64,000 nucleotides of DNA from Paracoccus xiamenensis (GCF_011308835.1 NZ_JAAOHY010000001.1:1116001-1180000); one strand, 5' to 3'. Numbered from the stretch's first letter, positions 16,835 to 27,106 are shown. Made by a program: numbers and translations. Notes: a model not told the origin generated them from the letters alone.

Positions 16835-17731
16835 TCAGCGGGCGGTTTCGCGCACCACTTCACCTTGGGGCGTTACGGTCACCATGACCGCCTCACCTTG
16901 CGGATTGGTGGCCTCGACCAGCACGCCGCCACGGGTCGGGCGCATCCCTGCCAGTTCAGTGTAACCGCTGCCTTCCAGCGTACCGCGCAGGGCGGATTCG
17001 TCGATGGCCGGCGGCATTCCTTCGGGCGGCATCCCCCCTTGCGGAGGTGCCATCTCACGACCGGGACCCCGGTCGCCGCGATCCCCACGGTCCCCGCGAT
17101 CTCCCCGATCACCCCTGTCGCCGCGGTCGCCACGATCACCCCGGTCTCCGCGAGCACCCCGGTCGCCATGCTTCTCGCCGCGCTTGCCGTGCATGTCACC
17201 GCGACCCATCCAGCCGCCACGGCCTTCGCGCCCGCCACGGTCGAAATGCATCAACTCACCTTCGGCGCTGAATCCGATCCGCACCTCATCGCCCGAGGCA
17301 TCCTGCCCCGCAGCCATGACCGCCCCATCGCGCGTACCGATGGCGTTCAGCTCGGTAATTTCGGGCAGGACGGGGTTGGCGCGTGCGGCCTCGGGCAGCA
17401 GCGCATCGACCACTGCGGCAGGCAGCGCCGAGCCTTCGGCGGTGCCCATCGCGACCAGCTGGCCTTCGCCGTTCACCAGCGCATCAAAGGACTTGCCGGT
17501 CTCGGCAATGGTGCCTTCCACCCGCATCCCACCGCGCGGGCCGGGCGTGCTGGTTACCTCCGTGAAGGCGCTGCCTTGCAGGATTTCGGGCAGGGCAACC
17601 TCTGCCGGGGCAGAGGCGGCAGGCGCCTCAGCCGGGGCTTCTGCGGGTGCGGTCTGCGCATTGGCCAGCCCAGCCCCGAATACGGCCAGAAGCGCCATAC
17701 CGGCGACGGAAGCTTTCAACTTGCTGCTCAT
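16835..17731 (-). CDS. Secreted protein with Gly-Asp-Arg repeats and duplicated domain, unknown function
   Basis: The 298 residues begin with a signal peptide (KASVAGMALLAVFGAGLANA) and an Ala/Pro/Glu-rich linker. Two related modules follow: one at about residues 50-125 (LQGSAFTEVTSTPGPRGGMRV) and one at the C-terminus (LEGSGYTELAGMRPTRGGVLV). They flank a charged middle with HGKRGEKHGDRGAR and nine consecutive Gly-Asp-Arg triplets (bases 17069-17149), a collagen-like pattern. The protein is probably periplasmic. It is divergent from a PepSY protein and a two-component system, which suggests it is their target or sensor partner. The ribosome site AAGGAAG is strong. No function is assigned. 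Confidence 0.75.
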   Translation of the reverse strand: MSSKLKASVAGMALLAVFGAGLANAQTAPAEAPAEAPAASAPAEVALPEILQGSAFTEVTSTPGPRGGMRVEGTIAETGKSFDALVNGEGQLVAMGTAEGSALPAAVVDALLPEAARANPVLPEITELNAIGTRDGAVMAAGQDASGDEVRIGFSAEGELMHFDRGGREGRGGWMGRGDMHGKRGEKHGDRGARGDRGDRGDRGDRGDRGDRGDRGDRGDRGPGREMAPPQGGMPPEGMPPAIDESALRGTLEGSGYTELAGMRPTRGGVLVEATNPQGEAVMVTVTPQGEVVRETAR

Positions 17732-17784
17732 GTTTCTTCCTTTCGAAATGGTCAGAGGGCGTCGCCCCCGATATCGCCGGTCTA

Positions 17785-17822
17785 GCGAATCATTTGCGAA
17801 CCAATCACCAATGAGCCATTGG
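17785..17822. promoter_or_regulatory. Candidate response-regulator site in divergent promoter region
   Basis: Two 11-base direct repeats, GCGAATCATTT and GCGAACCAATC (8 of 11 identical), stand head to tail at 17785-17806. They are followed by a perfect palindrome CCAATG-AGC-CATTGG at 17808-17822. Tandem repeats at this spacing are typical of OmpR/PhoP-type regulators, and such a regulator is encoded 370 bases away. Binding is inferred. Confidence 0.45.
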
Positions 17823-17857
17823 GATTCCGTTTACCTTATCCGGGCTAAATTGCCGAT

Positions 17858-18190
17858 ATGATCCGTATCGCCCTTCTATTGCTGGCGCTTGCCCCGCCCG
17901 CCTTGGCGCAGCCGGCGCGGCCCCAGCCGCTGATGCCGCTTCACGAGGCCGTGAAGATCGTGGCCGGGCGTTTCGACGGCAGGCTGCTGGCGGCGCGGCT
18001 CGATCAGCCCCGGCCTTATGAATTCGCGCTGGGGGCCGAGGTCGTGCAGGAAATGACGCTGCTGTCTCCGCAGGGCAATATCCTGCTGTTCCGGCTGGAC
18101 GCAGTGACCGGCAAGGTGCTGGAGGTACGCGGACGCGGCCTGACCAAAGCGCGAAAGGGAAACGGCAGCATGGAAAAGGAACGCGACTGA
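17858..18190 (+). CDS. Small periplasmic PepSY-domain protein
   Basis: This 110-residue protein has a signal peptide (MIRIALLLLALAPPALA) and one PepSY-like domain (LHEAVKIVAGRFDGRLL ... ALGAEVVQEMTLLSPQGNILLFRLDAVTGKVL). PepSY modules often sit beside or inside sensor systems and peptidases. The C-terminus is basic. Its stop overlaps the response-regulator start in a TGATG junction, so it is the first gene of a three-gene signalling operon. By analogy with the FeuN-FeuPQ arrangement it might be a periplasmic modulator of the kinase; this is inference. Confidence 0.8.
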   Translation: MIRIALLLLALAPPALAQPARPQPLMPLHEAVKIVAGRFDGRLLAARLDQPRPYEFALGAEVVQEMTLLSPQGNILLFRLDAVTGKVLEVRGRGLTKARKGNGSMEKERD

Positions 18191-18852
18191 TGCGCTGCCT
18201 GATTGTCGAAGACGACCCGACCCTGTCCGCCCAGCTTGCCCAGACCATGCAGGATGCGGGGTTCGTGACCGATTGCGCCAGCGATGGCGAACAGGGCGAA
18301 TATCTGGGCGCGACGGAAAGCTATGACGTGGCGGTGCTGGATCTGGGCCTGCCCGGCATGCCCGGCATCGCGGTACTGGAAAGCTGGCGCGCGGCGGGCA
18401 TCGCCATGCCGGTGCTGATCCTGACGGCGCGCGGCGAATGGGCCGACAAGGTCGCAGGCTTTCGCGCCGGGGCCGATGACTATGCCGTCAAACCCTTCCG
18501 CCTGGACGAGGTGGCGATCCGCGCCCAGACGCTGGTCCGCCGCGCCGCCGGCCATGCCCAGCCGGTGATTGCGGCGGGCGCGCTGCGGCTGGACAGCCAG
18601 TTGGGCGTCATCACCCGCGACGGGCTGGCGCTGAAACTGACCGCGTTCGAGCAGCGCATCCTTTCCTATCTGATCCACCACAAGAACCGCGTCGTGTCGC
18701 GCACGGAACTGGCTGAACATCTGTACGACGCCAATGCCGACCGCGATTTCAAATCGATCGAGGTGGTGATCGGCCGGCTGCGCAAGAAGACCGGCGAAGG
18801 CGTGATCGAGACCCGCCGCGGCGAGGGCTATGTGCTGCGGGACCAACCGTGA
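18190..18852 (+). CDS. OmpR/PhoP-family response regulator
   Basis: The 220 residues comprise a receiver domain with acidic pocket EDD at 7-9, phosphorylation site Asp51 (VLDLGLPGM), the Thr of LTARGEWADK and the Lys of YAVKPF. A C-terminal winged-helix DNA-binding domain follows (LTAFEQRILSYLI ... VIGRLRKKTGEG). It is transcribed between the PepSY gene (TGATG overlap) and the kinase (four-base GTGA overlap). Likely targets include the divergent Gly-Asp-Arg repeat gene and its own operon. Confidence 0.95.
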   Translation: MRCLIVEDDPTLSAQLAQTMQDAGFVTDCASDGEQGEYLGATESYDVAVLDLGLPGMPGIAVLESWRAAGIAMPVLILTARGEWADKVAGFRAGADDYAVKPFRLDEVAIRAQTLVRRAAGHAQPVIAAGALRLDSQLGVITRDGLALKLTAFEQRILSYLIHHKNRVVSRTELAEHLYDANADRDFKSIEVVIGRLRKKTGEGVIETRRGEGYVLRDQP

Positions 18853-20132
18853 CCGGCTGGCGTTCGATCCGGGGGCGGTTGCTGTGGCTGTCGGCTGCTT
18901 GGCTGGTGATGGCGCTGCTGGCGGCGTGGCTGGTCATCGGCGGCGTGCTGGAACGCTTTGTCACCACCCGCTTTGACGCCGAAACCGCCGCCGTCGCCGA
19001 TGCACTGATGGCCGCGACCGAGGCCGACGCGCAGGGCCTTGCGCAGTTGCCCGATCCGCTGACCGATCCACGCTTCACCGCGCCGCTTTCGGGCTGGTAC
19101 TGGCAGATCGCGGCGGATGGGCAGGTCTTTGCGACCTCGGATTCGCTGTATCAGGCGCAGTTGGCCGGCGATGCGGGGCCGGACGGCGCCGCCCTGCGCC
19201 TGACCCGGCGCGACTTCACCATCCCCGGCAGTACCGAGGCGCTGAGCCTGACCGTCACCGCCCCACAGGCAGAAATCGACGCCGCACTTTCCGCCGTGCG
19301 TCGCCCGCTGGCCCTGACGCTGATCGCATTGGGGCTGGGCCTCGGGGCGGCGGTGCTGGTGCAGGTGACATGGGGCCTCAGCGCGCTGAAGGCGATGGGC
19401 CGTGACCTGCGGGCGGTGCGGGCGGGCGAAACGGCCACCCTGCCCCTACCCGACGCGACCGAGCTGCGGCCCGTCGCCCAGGAAATCAACGCCCTGCTGG
19501 CCCAGAACCGCGAACAGCTGGCGCGCAGCCGCGAACAGATCGGCAATCTTGCCCATTCGCTGAAAACCCCGCTGATGGCCCTGCAGGGCGAGATGGCCGC
19601 GGACGATCCCGGTCAGGGCATGATCGCGCGCATGGATCGCCAGATCGCCTGGCACCTGAAACGCGCCCGCAGCGCCGGGGGGCGCCGCGTTCTGGGGCAG
19701 CACACGGCACTGGCGCCGGTCGTCGATGATATCGCGCTGGTGCTGCGCCGGGCGCTGGAAGATGGCGGCATCGCGCTGGAACTGCACCTGCCGCCCGGCG
19801 CGGCCTTGCCGGTGGAACAGCAGGATGCGCAGGAAATGCTGGGCAACCTGATGGAAAACGCCGCCAAATGGGCGCGCAGCCGCATCGCCATCCGCGCGCA
19901 GCAGCAGGCGCGGCGGATCACTGTGACCGTCGCCGATGACGGGCCGGGCATGGCCGACAGCGATTTCGCAAAGGCACTGGCGCGCGGCACCCGGCTGGAT
20001 GAACGCGGGCCGGGTGCCGGGCTGGGGCTGGCCATTGTCGCCGATCTGGCGGCGCTGAATGGCGGCGGGTTGACGCTGGGCCGCGACGATACCCTTGGCG
20101 GGATGGCGGCGCGGATCAGCCTGCCGCTGTGA
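18849..20132 (+). CDS. Membrane sensor histidine kinase
   Basis: The 427-residue PhoQ-like kinase has two membrane helices (LWLSAAWLVMALLAAWLVIGG near the start and LALTLIALGLGLGAAVLV near 155-175) around a periplasmic sensor domain of about 120 residues. A HAMP-like linker, a HisKA domain with phospho-acceptor His236 (NLAHSLKTPL) and an ATPase domain (NLMENAAKWA, DDGPGMA, GAGLGLAIV) follow. It uses a GTG start overlapping the regulator stop. Its 3' end overlaps the convergent glycosyltransferase gene by 17 bases. Loss of the usual D in HExxxP is normal in this subgroup (HSLKTP). Confidence 0.93.
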   Translation: MTGWRSIRGRLLWLSAAWLVMALLAAWLVIGGVLERFVTTRFDAETAAVADALMAATEADAQGLAQLPDPLTDPRFTAPLSGWYWQIAADGQVFATSDSLYQAQLAGDAGPDGAALRLTRRDFTIPGSTEALSLTVTAPQAEIDAALSAVRRPLALTLIALGLGLGAAVLVQVTWGLSALKAMGRDLRAVRAGETATLPLPDATELRPVAQEINALLAQNREQLARSREQIGNLAHSLKTPLMALQGEMAADDPGQGMIARMDRQIAWHLKRARSAGGRRVLGQHTALAPVVDDIALVLRRALEDGGIALELHLPPGAALPVEQQDAQEMLGNLMENAAKWARSRIAIRAQQQARRITVTVADDGPGMADSDFAKALARGTRLDERGPGAGLGLAIVADLAALNGGGLTLGRDDTLGGMAARISLPL

Positions 20133-21366
20133 CCGCCGGATCACCGGCTGGGGCGAAGCTTTCTACCCAGTCGATCAGACGCGGCAAGCTGATCCTGTGC
20201 AGGTCGTAACCGTCCAGAATCGTCTGACGCGCCGCCCTGCGCAGCGCATCCGCCTGGCGGTCGGCCCCTGACAGTCCCCGGATCAACGCCGCCGACAGTG
20301 CCGGCACGTCGAAGAACGGCACCAGCCGCCCATTTTCGCCATCGCGGATCAGCTCGCGCACCGGCTCTGTGTCAGAACCGACGATATAGGCGCCGGCCGA
20401 CATCGCCTCGGTCAGTGACCAGGACAGCACGAACGGATAGGTCAGATAGCAGTGAACGCGCCCGATCTGGATCACCCGGCGATAATCGCTGTAAGACACG
20501 CGTCCCAGAAAATGCACCCGGTCAAGGTCGATCCGGCCCTCGGTTTCAGCCAGCAGCTTGGCCTTCCAGCTGTCGGCATCCTGCGGCTTGCCGCCATAGC
20601 TGACACCGTCGCCGCCGATCAGCACGACCTGCGCATCGGGACGCGCGGCCATGACCTCGGGCAGCGCGCGCATGAAGACGTGAAAGCCCCGGTAAGGTTC
20701 CAGCGAGCGCGACACATAGGTCAGCACCTCGTCGCCCGCGCGCAGCACCCGGCCATTGGGCAGCGTGAAGCTGGCGGCAGGATCGGGGGCCATCACCCCG
20801 GTGTCGATGCCGTCATGGATCACGGTGATCTTCGATTGCAACTCGGCCGGGAAGCTGTCGGCTTGGTAACGCGTCGGCGACAGCGCCGCGTCGCATTGCA
20901 GGATCCCCATGGCCAGATGCGCGTTGCGCGCCGTGGTCGAGAATCGCGCCCAATCGAGATCACGTGTCATCTCGGCATCAAAGCCGACATCCTGCCCGCG
21001 GGTGCGGTACAAAAGCTCGGCATAGACCAGCAGCTTCGCGTCGGGCCAGATCTCGCGCAGGAACAGCGTCTCGCCCCAGCCGGAATGCCCGAATATCACA
21101 TCGGGGGTATAGCCGTGCCGGTCGCGCAACGCACGCGCGCCGCGCGCGGCCAAAAGCCCGCGTTCAACATGATCGGCATAGGACAGCGCCAGCGACTGGC
21201 TGCAGGTCATGGCCTCGGGGGTCTTGTATTTCACCACCCCGATCGGGCTGGGACGCTGGTTCTTCTGGTCGGTCATGGCCAGAACGTCATGGCCGCGCGC
21301 CTTCATGGCCGGTGCCAGATGCGGGAACTGACCGGGGAAATTTTGATGTACAAACAGTAGCTTCAC
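20116..21366 (-). CDS. GT4-family glycosyltransferase
   Basis: The 416 residues have a GT-B fold: an N-terminal acceptor domain beginning LLFVHQNFPGQF and a C-terminal nucleotide-sugar domain with VSRSLEPYRGFHVFMRALP, VVLIGGDGVSYGG and LSWSLTEAMSAGAYIVGSD, where the Glu is the usual EX7E-type residue. The acceptor is unknown; no polysaccharide locus is nearby. It uses GTG overlapping the yejF stop by four bases (GTGA) with AAGGAA upstream, so it is translationally tied to a peptide transporter, an uncommon pairing. The ATG alternative inside would cut the conserved first strand. Confidence 0.88.
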   Translation of the reverse strand: MKLLFVHQNFPGQFPHLAPAMKARGHDVLAMTDQKNQRPSPIGVVKYKTPEAMTCSQSLALSYADHVERGLLAARGARALRDRHGYTPDVIFGHSGWGETLFLREIWPDAKLLVYAELLYRTRGQDVGFDAEMTRDLDWARFSTTARNAHLAMGILQCDAALSPTRYQADSFPAELQSKITVIHDGIDTGVMAPDPAASFTLPNGRVLRAGDEVLTYVSRSLEPYRGFHVFMRALPEVMAARPDAQVVLIGGDGVSYGGKPQDADSWKAKLLAETEGRIDLDRVHFLGRVSYSDYRRVIQIGRVHCYLTYPFVLSWSLTEAMSAGAYIVGSDTEPVRELIRDGENGRLVPFFDVPALSAALIRGLSGADRQADALRRAARQTILDGYDLHRISLPRLIDWVESFAPAGDPAVTAAG

Positions 21367-22994
21367 GTAAGTTCCTTGATTTCCCGATCGCGGAAGGCGG
21401 CGGCCATCAGCGCGCGGGTATAGTCTGTTTCGGGCGCGTCGAAAACCTGATCGACCGGCCCCTGTTCCACCACCTCTCCGGCGCGCATGACCATGATCTG
21501 ATGCGCCATGGCGCGCACAACGCGCAGGTCGTGGCTGATGAACAGAAAGGTCAGCCCATGCTTTTCCTGCAGATTGCGCAGCAGATCGACGATCTGCACC
21601 TGCACCGTCATGTCCAGGGCCGAGGTCGGTTCGTCCAGCACCACCACCTTGGGCCGCAGGATCATCGCCCGTGCAATGGCGATGCGCTGGCGCTGCCCGC
21701 CGGAAAATTCATGCGGATAGCGGTGCATGGTTTCGGGGTTCAGCCCGACCTCGGCCATGATCTCGGCGACCATTTCGCGCCGGTTGCGGCCCGGCTCGAC
21801 ACCGTGAACGCCCAAGCCCTCGGCGATGATCTGTTCGATGGTCATGCGCGGCGACAGGCTTCCGAACGGATCCTGAAACACGATCTGCATGTCGCGGCGC
21901 AGCCTGCGCAACTGCCGCCCGCCCCAGCCCGAGATGTCCTGCCCCAGATACAGGATCGGCCCATCGCTTTCGATCAGCCGCATGATCGCCAGCGCCAGCG
22001 TGGTCTTGCCCGAACCGCTTTCGCCGACGATGCCCAAGGTCTCGCCCCGCCGCACCGACAGGGTGGCGCCGTCAACGGCCTTCACATGGCCGGTGACTCG
22101 GCGCAGGAAGCCGCGCTTGATCGGGAACCAGACTTTCAGGTCGCGGGTCTCGGCCATGACCTCGGCCCCTTCGGGCACGGGCCGGGCGCGGCCCTGCGGT
22201 TCGGCCCCCAGCAGCTTGCGGGTATAGGGATGCCGCGGATTGGCGAAGATCTCCTCGGTCGCGCCCTGCTCGACGATCTCGCCGTCTTTCATCACGCAAA
22301 CCCGGTCCGCGATCCGGCGCACCAGCCCCAGATCGTGGCTGATGAACAGCATCGACAGTTGCTCATCCCGTTTCAGTTCCGCCAGCAGATCCATGATCTG
22401 GGCCTGAATGGTCACGTCGAGCGCGGTCGTCGGTTCATCCGCGATCAGCAGCTCGGGCCGGTTCGCCAGCGCCATGGCGATCATCACCCGCTGGCGCTGC
22501 CCGCCGGACAGCTGATGCGGATAATCCTGAAGCCGGCTTTCGGCGTTGCGAATGCCGACGCGGTCCAGAAGCTCGACGATGCGCGCCCGTGCCTGTGCGC
22601 CCTTCAGACCCTGATGCAGCGCCAGGCTTTCCGACAGCTGCCGTTCCAGCGTGTGCAGCGGGTTCAGCGAGGTCATCGGCTCTTGAAAGATAAAGCTGAT
22701 ATCGTTGCCCCGAATATCGCGCAGCACCGATTCGGGCGCGCCGACCATCTGCCGGCCCTCATAGCTGATCGCGCCGTCCAGCTTGGCCGCATCCCCCAGC
22801 AATTGCACCGTCGACAGCGCCGTGACCGATTTTCCAGAGCCGGATTCGCCCACCAGCGCCACCGTCTCGCCACGCCGGATCTGGAAGCTGACGCCCTTGA
22901 CCGCCGGGATCAGCTGGCCGTCCTGACGAAAGCTGATCTTCAGGTCCTGCACGTCCAGAACGACCTCGGGCCGGATGGTGTCGGATACGGTCAT
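21363..22994 (-). CDS. yejF: Oligopeptide ABC transporter, double ATPase YejF type
   Basis: The 543 residues hold two ABC ATPase domains in one chain. Each has Walker A ([12 protein letters not shown] and [12 protein letters not shown]), the LSGGQRQR or FSGGQRQR signature, and Walker B (LLIADEPT and VVLDEPT). Each is followed by an oligopeptide-transporter C-terminal extension (HPYTRKLLG). This architecture matches YejF and energises peptide uptake by the YejBE channel. Its start overlaps the yejE stop by four bases. Confidence 0.93.
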   Translation of the reverse strand: MTVSDTIRPEVVLDVQDLKISFRQDGQLIPAVKGVSFQIRRGETVALVGESGSGKSVTALSTVQLLGDAAKLDGAISYEGRQMVGAPESVLRDIRGNDISFIFQEPMTSLNPLHTLERQLSESLALHQGLKGAQARARIVELLDRVGIRNAESRLQDYPHQLSGGQRQRVMIAMALANRPELLIADEPTTALDVTIQAQIMDLLAELKRDEQLSMLFISHDLGLVRRIADRVCVMKDGEIVEQGATEEIFANPRHPYTRKLLGAEPQGRARPVPEGAEVMAETRDLKVWFPIKRGFLRRVTGHVKAVDGATLSVRRGETLGIVGESGSGKTTLALAIMRLIESDGPILYLGQDISGWGGRQLRRLRRDMQIVFQDPFGSLSPRMTIEQIIAEGLGVHGVEPGRNRREMVAEIMAEVGLNPETMHRYPHEFSGGQRQRIAIARAMILRPKVVVLDEPTSALDMTVQVQIVDLLRNLQEKHGLTFLFISHDLRVVRAMAHQIMVMRAGEVVEQGPVDQVFDAPETDYTRALMAAAFRDREIKELT

Positions 22995-24094
22995 TTGAAG
23001 GTCTTCCGGGGATCGAAAGCGTCACGGATGCCTTCAAAGATGAAGACCAGAAGCGACAGCATGATGGCGAAGGTGAAGAAGGCGGTAAAGGCCAGCCAGG
23101 GCGATTTCAGGTGTTGCTTGCCCTGCAATGCCAGTTCCCCAAGGCTCGGCGCGGATGCGGGCAGGCCGTAGCCCAGATAATCCAGCGCCGCGAGGCCCGA
23201 GATCGTGCCGGTGACGATGAAGGGCAGCATGGTCAATGTGGCGACCATGGCATTGGGCAGGATGTGGCGGAACATGATGACCCGGTCGCTGACCCCAAGG
23301 GCGCGGGCGGCGCGGACATATTCAAAGTTGCGCGCCCGCAGGAACTCGGCCCGGACCACGCCCACCAGTGCGGGCCAGCCGAACAGGATGGTGACGAAGA
23401 CCAGCAGCCAGAAACTTCGCCCCAGAATCGCGAACAGGATGATGATGACGTACAGCGATGGCGTGTTCTGCCAGATCTCCATCACCCGCTGAAGGATGAT
23501 GTCGGTGCGGCCCCCGAAATAGCCTTGAATCGCCCCCATCGCGATCCCGATGGTCGAGGCGATGACCGTCACGATCAGCGTGAACAGGATCGAGGTGCGG
23601 AAGCCGTAAATCACCCGCGCCGTCACGTCGCGCGCGGTATTGTCGGTGCCCAGCCAATGGGCGGCGTCGGGCGCGCTTGGCGCCTGCCCGACATTGTTGA
23701 TGGTGTTGTAGCTGTAGGGGATGATGGGCCACAGCGCCCAGCCCTGTTCGGTGCGGGGCACGTCGGAACTGCCGCTTTTGACGAAGGCCATGAACCCCTC
23801 GGGGTCGTCCCAGCACTCCTCTCGCCCGCCCGAGACGATCAGGCACTGCACCGCTGGGTCGGTATAGATCGCCTGCGTGGCGAAATCGCCGCCGAAGGTG
23901 GTTTCGGGATAGAAGTTGTAGACCGGAAAATACAACTCGCCCCGGTAACTCACAACGATGGGTTTGTCATTGGCGACAAGCTCGGCGAACATCGCCACGG
24001 TGAACAGGACCGCAAAGATGACCAGCGACCAGAAGGCGCGGGTGTTGCGGCGGAAATTGCGCCAGCGGCGGCGGTTGAGTTCGGAAAGTGCCAT
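22991..24094 (-). CDS. yejE: Oligopeptide ABC transporter permease YejE
   Basis: A 367-residue inner-membrane permease. The N-terminal segment NRRRWRNFRRNTRAFWSLVIF leads into the first helix; a long periplasmic loop with a Cys pair (VQCLIVSGGREECW) follows, as in YejE. The permease EAA-type loop reads VRAARALGVSDRVIMFRHILPN. It pairs with YejB and is coupled to it by a TGATG overlap. The substrate class is oligopeptides or microcin C-like peptides, inferred from the family. Confidence 0.93.
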   Translation of the reverse strand: MALSELNRRRWRNFRRNTRAFWSLVIFAVLFTVAMFAELVANDKPIVVSYRGELYFPVYNFYPETTFGGDFATQAIYTDPAVQCLIVSGGREECWDDPEGFMAFVKSGSSDVPRTEQGWALWPIIPYSYNTINNVGQAPSAPDAAHWLGTDNTARDVTARVIYGFRTSILFTLIVTVIASTIGIAMGAIQGYFGGRTDIILQRVMEIWQNTPSLYVIIILFAILGRSFWLLVFVTILFGWPALVGVVRAEFLRARNFEYVRAARALGVSDRVIMFRHILPNAMVATLTMLPFIVTGTISGLAALDYLGYGLPASAPSLGELALQGKQHLKSPWLAFTAFFTFAIMLSLLVFIFEGIRDAFDPRKTFK

Positions 24095-25161
24095 CAGCCT
24101 GCCCGCTTTTCAAAATCAATGCGTGGGTCGACCAGCACATACATCAGATCCGACAGGATCCCGACCAGCAGCCCCAGCAACCCAAAGACGTAAAGCGTGC
24201 CGAAGATCACCGGGTAATCGCGCTGCACCGCCGCCTCAAACCCCAACCGGCCGAGACCATCCAGCGAAAAGATCGTCTCGATCAGGATGGACGACCCGAA
24301 CAGCATGCCGATGAACATCGCCGGAAAGCCCGCGATCACGATCAGCATCGCGTTGCGGAAGACATGACCGTACAGGACGCGGCGCTCGGTCAGGCCCTTG
24401 GCGCGGGCGGTCATCACATATTGCTTGTTGATCTCGTCCAGAAAGCTGTTCTTCGTCAGCAGCGTCAGCGTCGCAAAGCCCGAAATCGCCGAGGCCGTCA
24501 CCGGCAGCGTGATGTGCCACAGGTAATCCTTGATCTTGCCAAAGGTCGACAGGGTGTCGAAATCGCTGCTGGTCAACCCGCGCAACGGGAAGATCTTCCA
24601 GTATGACCCGCCCGCGAACAGCACCATCAGGATCACCGCGAACAGGAAGGCCGGGATCGCATAGGCGATGATGATCAGCGTCGAGGTCCAGGTGTCATAG
24701 GGCGTGCCGTCGCGCACCGCCTTTCTGATGCCTAACGGGATCGAAATCACATAGGCCAGCAGCGTCGACCACAGCCCCAGCGTGATCGAGACCGGCATCT
24801 TTTCGATGATCAGGTCCACCACGCTGGTTGACCGGAACCAGCTTTCCCCGAAATCAAAGCGCAGATAGTCGCCCATCATCGTCAGAAAACGTTCGAGGGG
24901 CGGCTTGTCGAAGCCGAATTCCTGTTCAAGCTCGGCGATGAATTCGGGCGGCAGGCCCTGCGCGCCGGCATATTCGACGCCGCCGCTGTCGCCACCGCCG
25001 CCGGCGATATTGGCAAAGGCGTCGCCCTCGCCCCGGACCTTGGCGATCACCTGTTCGATCGGCCCGCCCGGCACGAACTGGGTCAGGGTGAAATTCACCA
25101 CCATGATCCCGATCAGCGTCGGAATGATCAGCAGCAGCCGCCGCAGAAGATAAGCCGCCAT
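24094..25161 (-). CDS. yejB: Oligopeptide ABC transporter permease YejB
   Basis: A 355-residue permease. It opens with the DppB-like segment [20 protein letters not shown] and carries a periplasmic loop rich in Gly ([20 protein letters not shown]) that is typical of YejB. The inner-membrane EAA loop is [23 protein letters not shown]. It lies 67 bases after yejA and overlaps yejE by one base. Confidence 0.93.
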   Translation of the reverse strand: MAAYLLRRLLLIIPTLIGIMVVNFTLTQFVPGGPIEQVIAKVRGEGDAFANIAGGGGDSGGVEYAGAQGLPPEFIAELEQEFGFDKPPLERFLTMMGDYLRFDFGESWFRSTSVVDLIIEKMPVSITLGLWSTLLAYVISIPLGIRKAVRDGTPYDTWTSTLIIIAYAIPAFLFAVILMVLFAGGSYWKIFPLRGLTSSDFDTLSTFGKIKDYLWHITLPVTASAISGFATLTLLTKNSFLDEINKQYVMTARAKGLTERRVLYGHVFRNAMLIVIAGFPAMFIGMLFGSSILIETIFSLDGLGRLGFEAAVQRDYPVIFGTLYVFGLLGLLVGILSDLMYVLVDPRIDFEKRAG

Positions 25162-25228
25162 AGCCCGCCCTTTGCCCGCATGTGGCGGTTTGGTCCGCCC
25201 TTGGTCTTTGTGCCAGTGACGCCGCGCC

Positions 25229-27106
25229 CTAGCGCAGCGCCCCGGCCGCTTTCAGCTTTTCGGCCTTTTCGGCGTTATACCACCAGAAATCAAGTTCACC
25301 CAGCGCATAGGGGGGCAATTCGGCCGGGTGCTCATACTGGTCGTAATAGGCGACCAGATGATCGGCATTGTACCAGTTCGGCACCCAGATCCGCAGCGCC
25401 CGCAGCGCCCGGTCAAGCGCATGGGTGGCGGTCACCATCTCGGCCTCGGTATCGGCGGCGACGGCGGCGCCGATCAACTTGTCGATAGCCGGGTTCGACA
25501 GCCCCGAGGGGTTGAACACGTCATTCACCCCTTGCGAGCCGAATTGCTGATACAGCCCGTCCCCGGCAATCATGTCGGTCAGCGCATGGCTGATCATGAT
25601 GTCATAGTTGAACTCGTACCGGCGGGTTTCATATTCGGCATCGTCGACCCGCGTCATCTTCGCATCAACGCCGATGGCACGCAGGTTCTCGACGTAAGGA
25701 TTTATAACGCGATCAAATGCTTGACTGTCATTCATGAACTCGATGCTCAGCATCTGACCCGCCGCATTGCGCCGCATCCCGTCCTGGCCCGGAACCCAAC
25801 CGGCTTCATCCAGCAGGGCGGCAGCACGGCGCAGGGCCGGGCGGTCCATCTGCCGTTCGCCCCCCTTGGCGGGCACCACTGCGTCTTCGGTCAGAATCCC
25901 ATCTGGCAGGTCGGCGGCCAAAGGCTCCAGAAGGGCAAGCTCATCGGGGCCCGGCTTGCCCATCGCCTTCAACTGACTGTTATCCCAGAAGGATTCGGTG
26001 CGAGTATAAAGGTCATAGAACAGTGCCTTGTTGGCCCATTCGAAGTTGAACATCAGCCCGATCGCCTCGCGCACACGGGGGTCCTGCAGTTTCTCGCGCC
26101 GCAGGTTGAAGAAGAACCCCTGCGCTGACGCCTTGCTGCCATCGGGCAGCGCCGCCTTGACGACATGGCCGTTACGGATGCCCGGAAAGTCATAGCCGGT
26201 GGCCCAGGCAATCGACGAATTTTCATTGCGGAAGGTGTATTCCCCGGCCTTGAAGGCCTCGAAAGCGGCTTCGGAATCGCCGAAATATTCGATGCGGATG
26301 CGGTCGTAATTGTGCCGCCCGCGTTTCAGCGGCAGATCCTTGGCCCAGTAATCGGGATTGCGCTTCCAGACCACGCTGCGCCCCATATCGGCGCTGTCGA
26401 ACATATAGGGGCCGGATCCGATAAAGGGCGTTGGGCTGCTGGCTTCCAGATCGCGGCCGTTATCCTCGAAATCCTTCTTCGAAAAGACCGGCAACCCGCC
26501 CGCGCCCTGAATCACATCGCGGCGCGGATAGCCGGGGACGAAATCGAACCGGATGCGGCGTTCGTCCAGCACCTCGGCCCCGGCAATGGATTGGGCGATC
26601 ACGTTGCGGAACGAATTCAGCCCCTTCGTGCGCAGGGTCTCATAGGTGAAAAACACGTCCTCGGCGGTCACCGGGGTGCCGTCGGAAAACTTCGCCTCCG
26701 GGCGCAGGGTAAAGATCACCCAGTCGCGGCTTTCGGGATATTCGATGGTCTCGCAGACCAGACAGTAAGCCGCGCCGATCTCGTCCGCCGTGCCCTCCAT
26801 CAGGGATTCGTGCATGACCGTGGACAGAATCGGTGCCCGGCCTTTGACCGTATAGGGGTTGAAGCTGTCAAAGCCCCCCGTCCACGACATCGAGAACTCG
26901 CCCCCCTTCGGCGCATCCGGGTTCACATATGGCAGGTGCTGGAAATCCGCCGGCAGTTTCGGGGCGCCGAAGACACCGATCCCGCTGGCCACGGTGGTTG
27001 CCTCGGCGGTCGCGTCGGCTGCGGGCGCGGCCTCCTGCGCGGCCAGGGGGCCGGCCAGCAGCGACATGGGCAGGATCAGGGCGGCAAGAAATTCGGTGCG
27101 GCGCAT
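25229..27106 (-). CDS. yejA: Oligopeptide ABC transporter periplasmic binding protein YejA
   Basis: The 625-residue family 5 solute-binding protein captures peptides in the periplasm for YejBEF. The signal peptide is [24 protein letters not shown]. The SBP_bac_5 fold shows [36 protein letters not shown] and [16 protein letters not shown] Cys pair ([11 protein letters not shown]) is present as in YejA relatives. It is the first gene of yejABEF; cycM lies upstream, isolated by a terminator. Confidence 0.93.
   Translation of the reverse strand: MRRTEFLAALILPMSLLAGPLAAQEAAPAADATAEATTVASGIGVFGAPKLPADFQHLPYVNPDAPKGGEFSMSWTGGFDSFNPYTVKGRAPILSTVMHESLMEGTADEIGAAYCLVCETIEYPESRDWVIFTLRPEAKFSDGTPVTAEDVFFTYETLRTKGLNSFRNVIAQSIAGAEVLDERRIRFDFVPGYPRRDVIQGAGGLPVFSKKDFEDNGRDLEASSPTPFIGSGPYMFDSADMGRSVVWKRNPDYWAKDLPLKRGRHNYDRIRIEYFGDSEAAFEAFKAGEYTFRNENSSIAWATGYDFPGIRNGHVVKAALPDGSKASAQGFFFNLRREKLQDPRVREAIGLMFNFEWANKALFYDLYTRTESFWDNSQLKAMGKPGPDELALLEPLAADLPDGILTEDAVVPAKGGERQMDRPALRRAAALLDEAGWVPGQDGMRRNAAGQMLSIEFMNDSQAFDRVINPYVENLRAIGVDAKMTRVDDAEYETRRYEFNYDIMISHALTDMIAGDGLYQQFGSQGVNDVFNPSGLSNPAIDKLIGAAVAADTEAEMVTATHALDRALRALRIWVPNWYNADHLVAYYDQYEHPAELPPYALGELDFWWYNAEKAEKLKAAGALR

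Noticed and set aside
17069..17149. Short tandem repeat considered as a CRISPR-like array
   Set aside because: The unit is 9 bases with no spacers and encodes Gly-Asp-Arg in frame within a secreted protein.
20964..23171. A 735-codon open frame antisense to the glycosyltransferase and yejF
   Set aside because: Arg/His/Gln-rich translation typical of a shadow frame opposite real genes with motifs.
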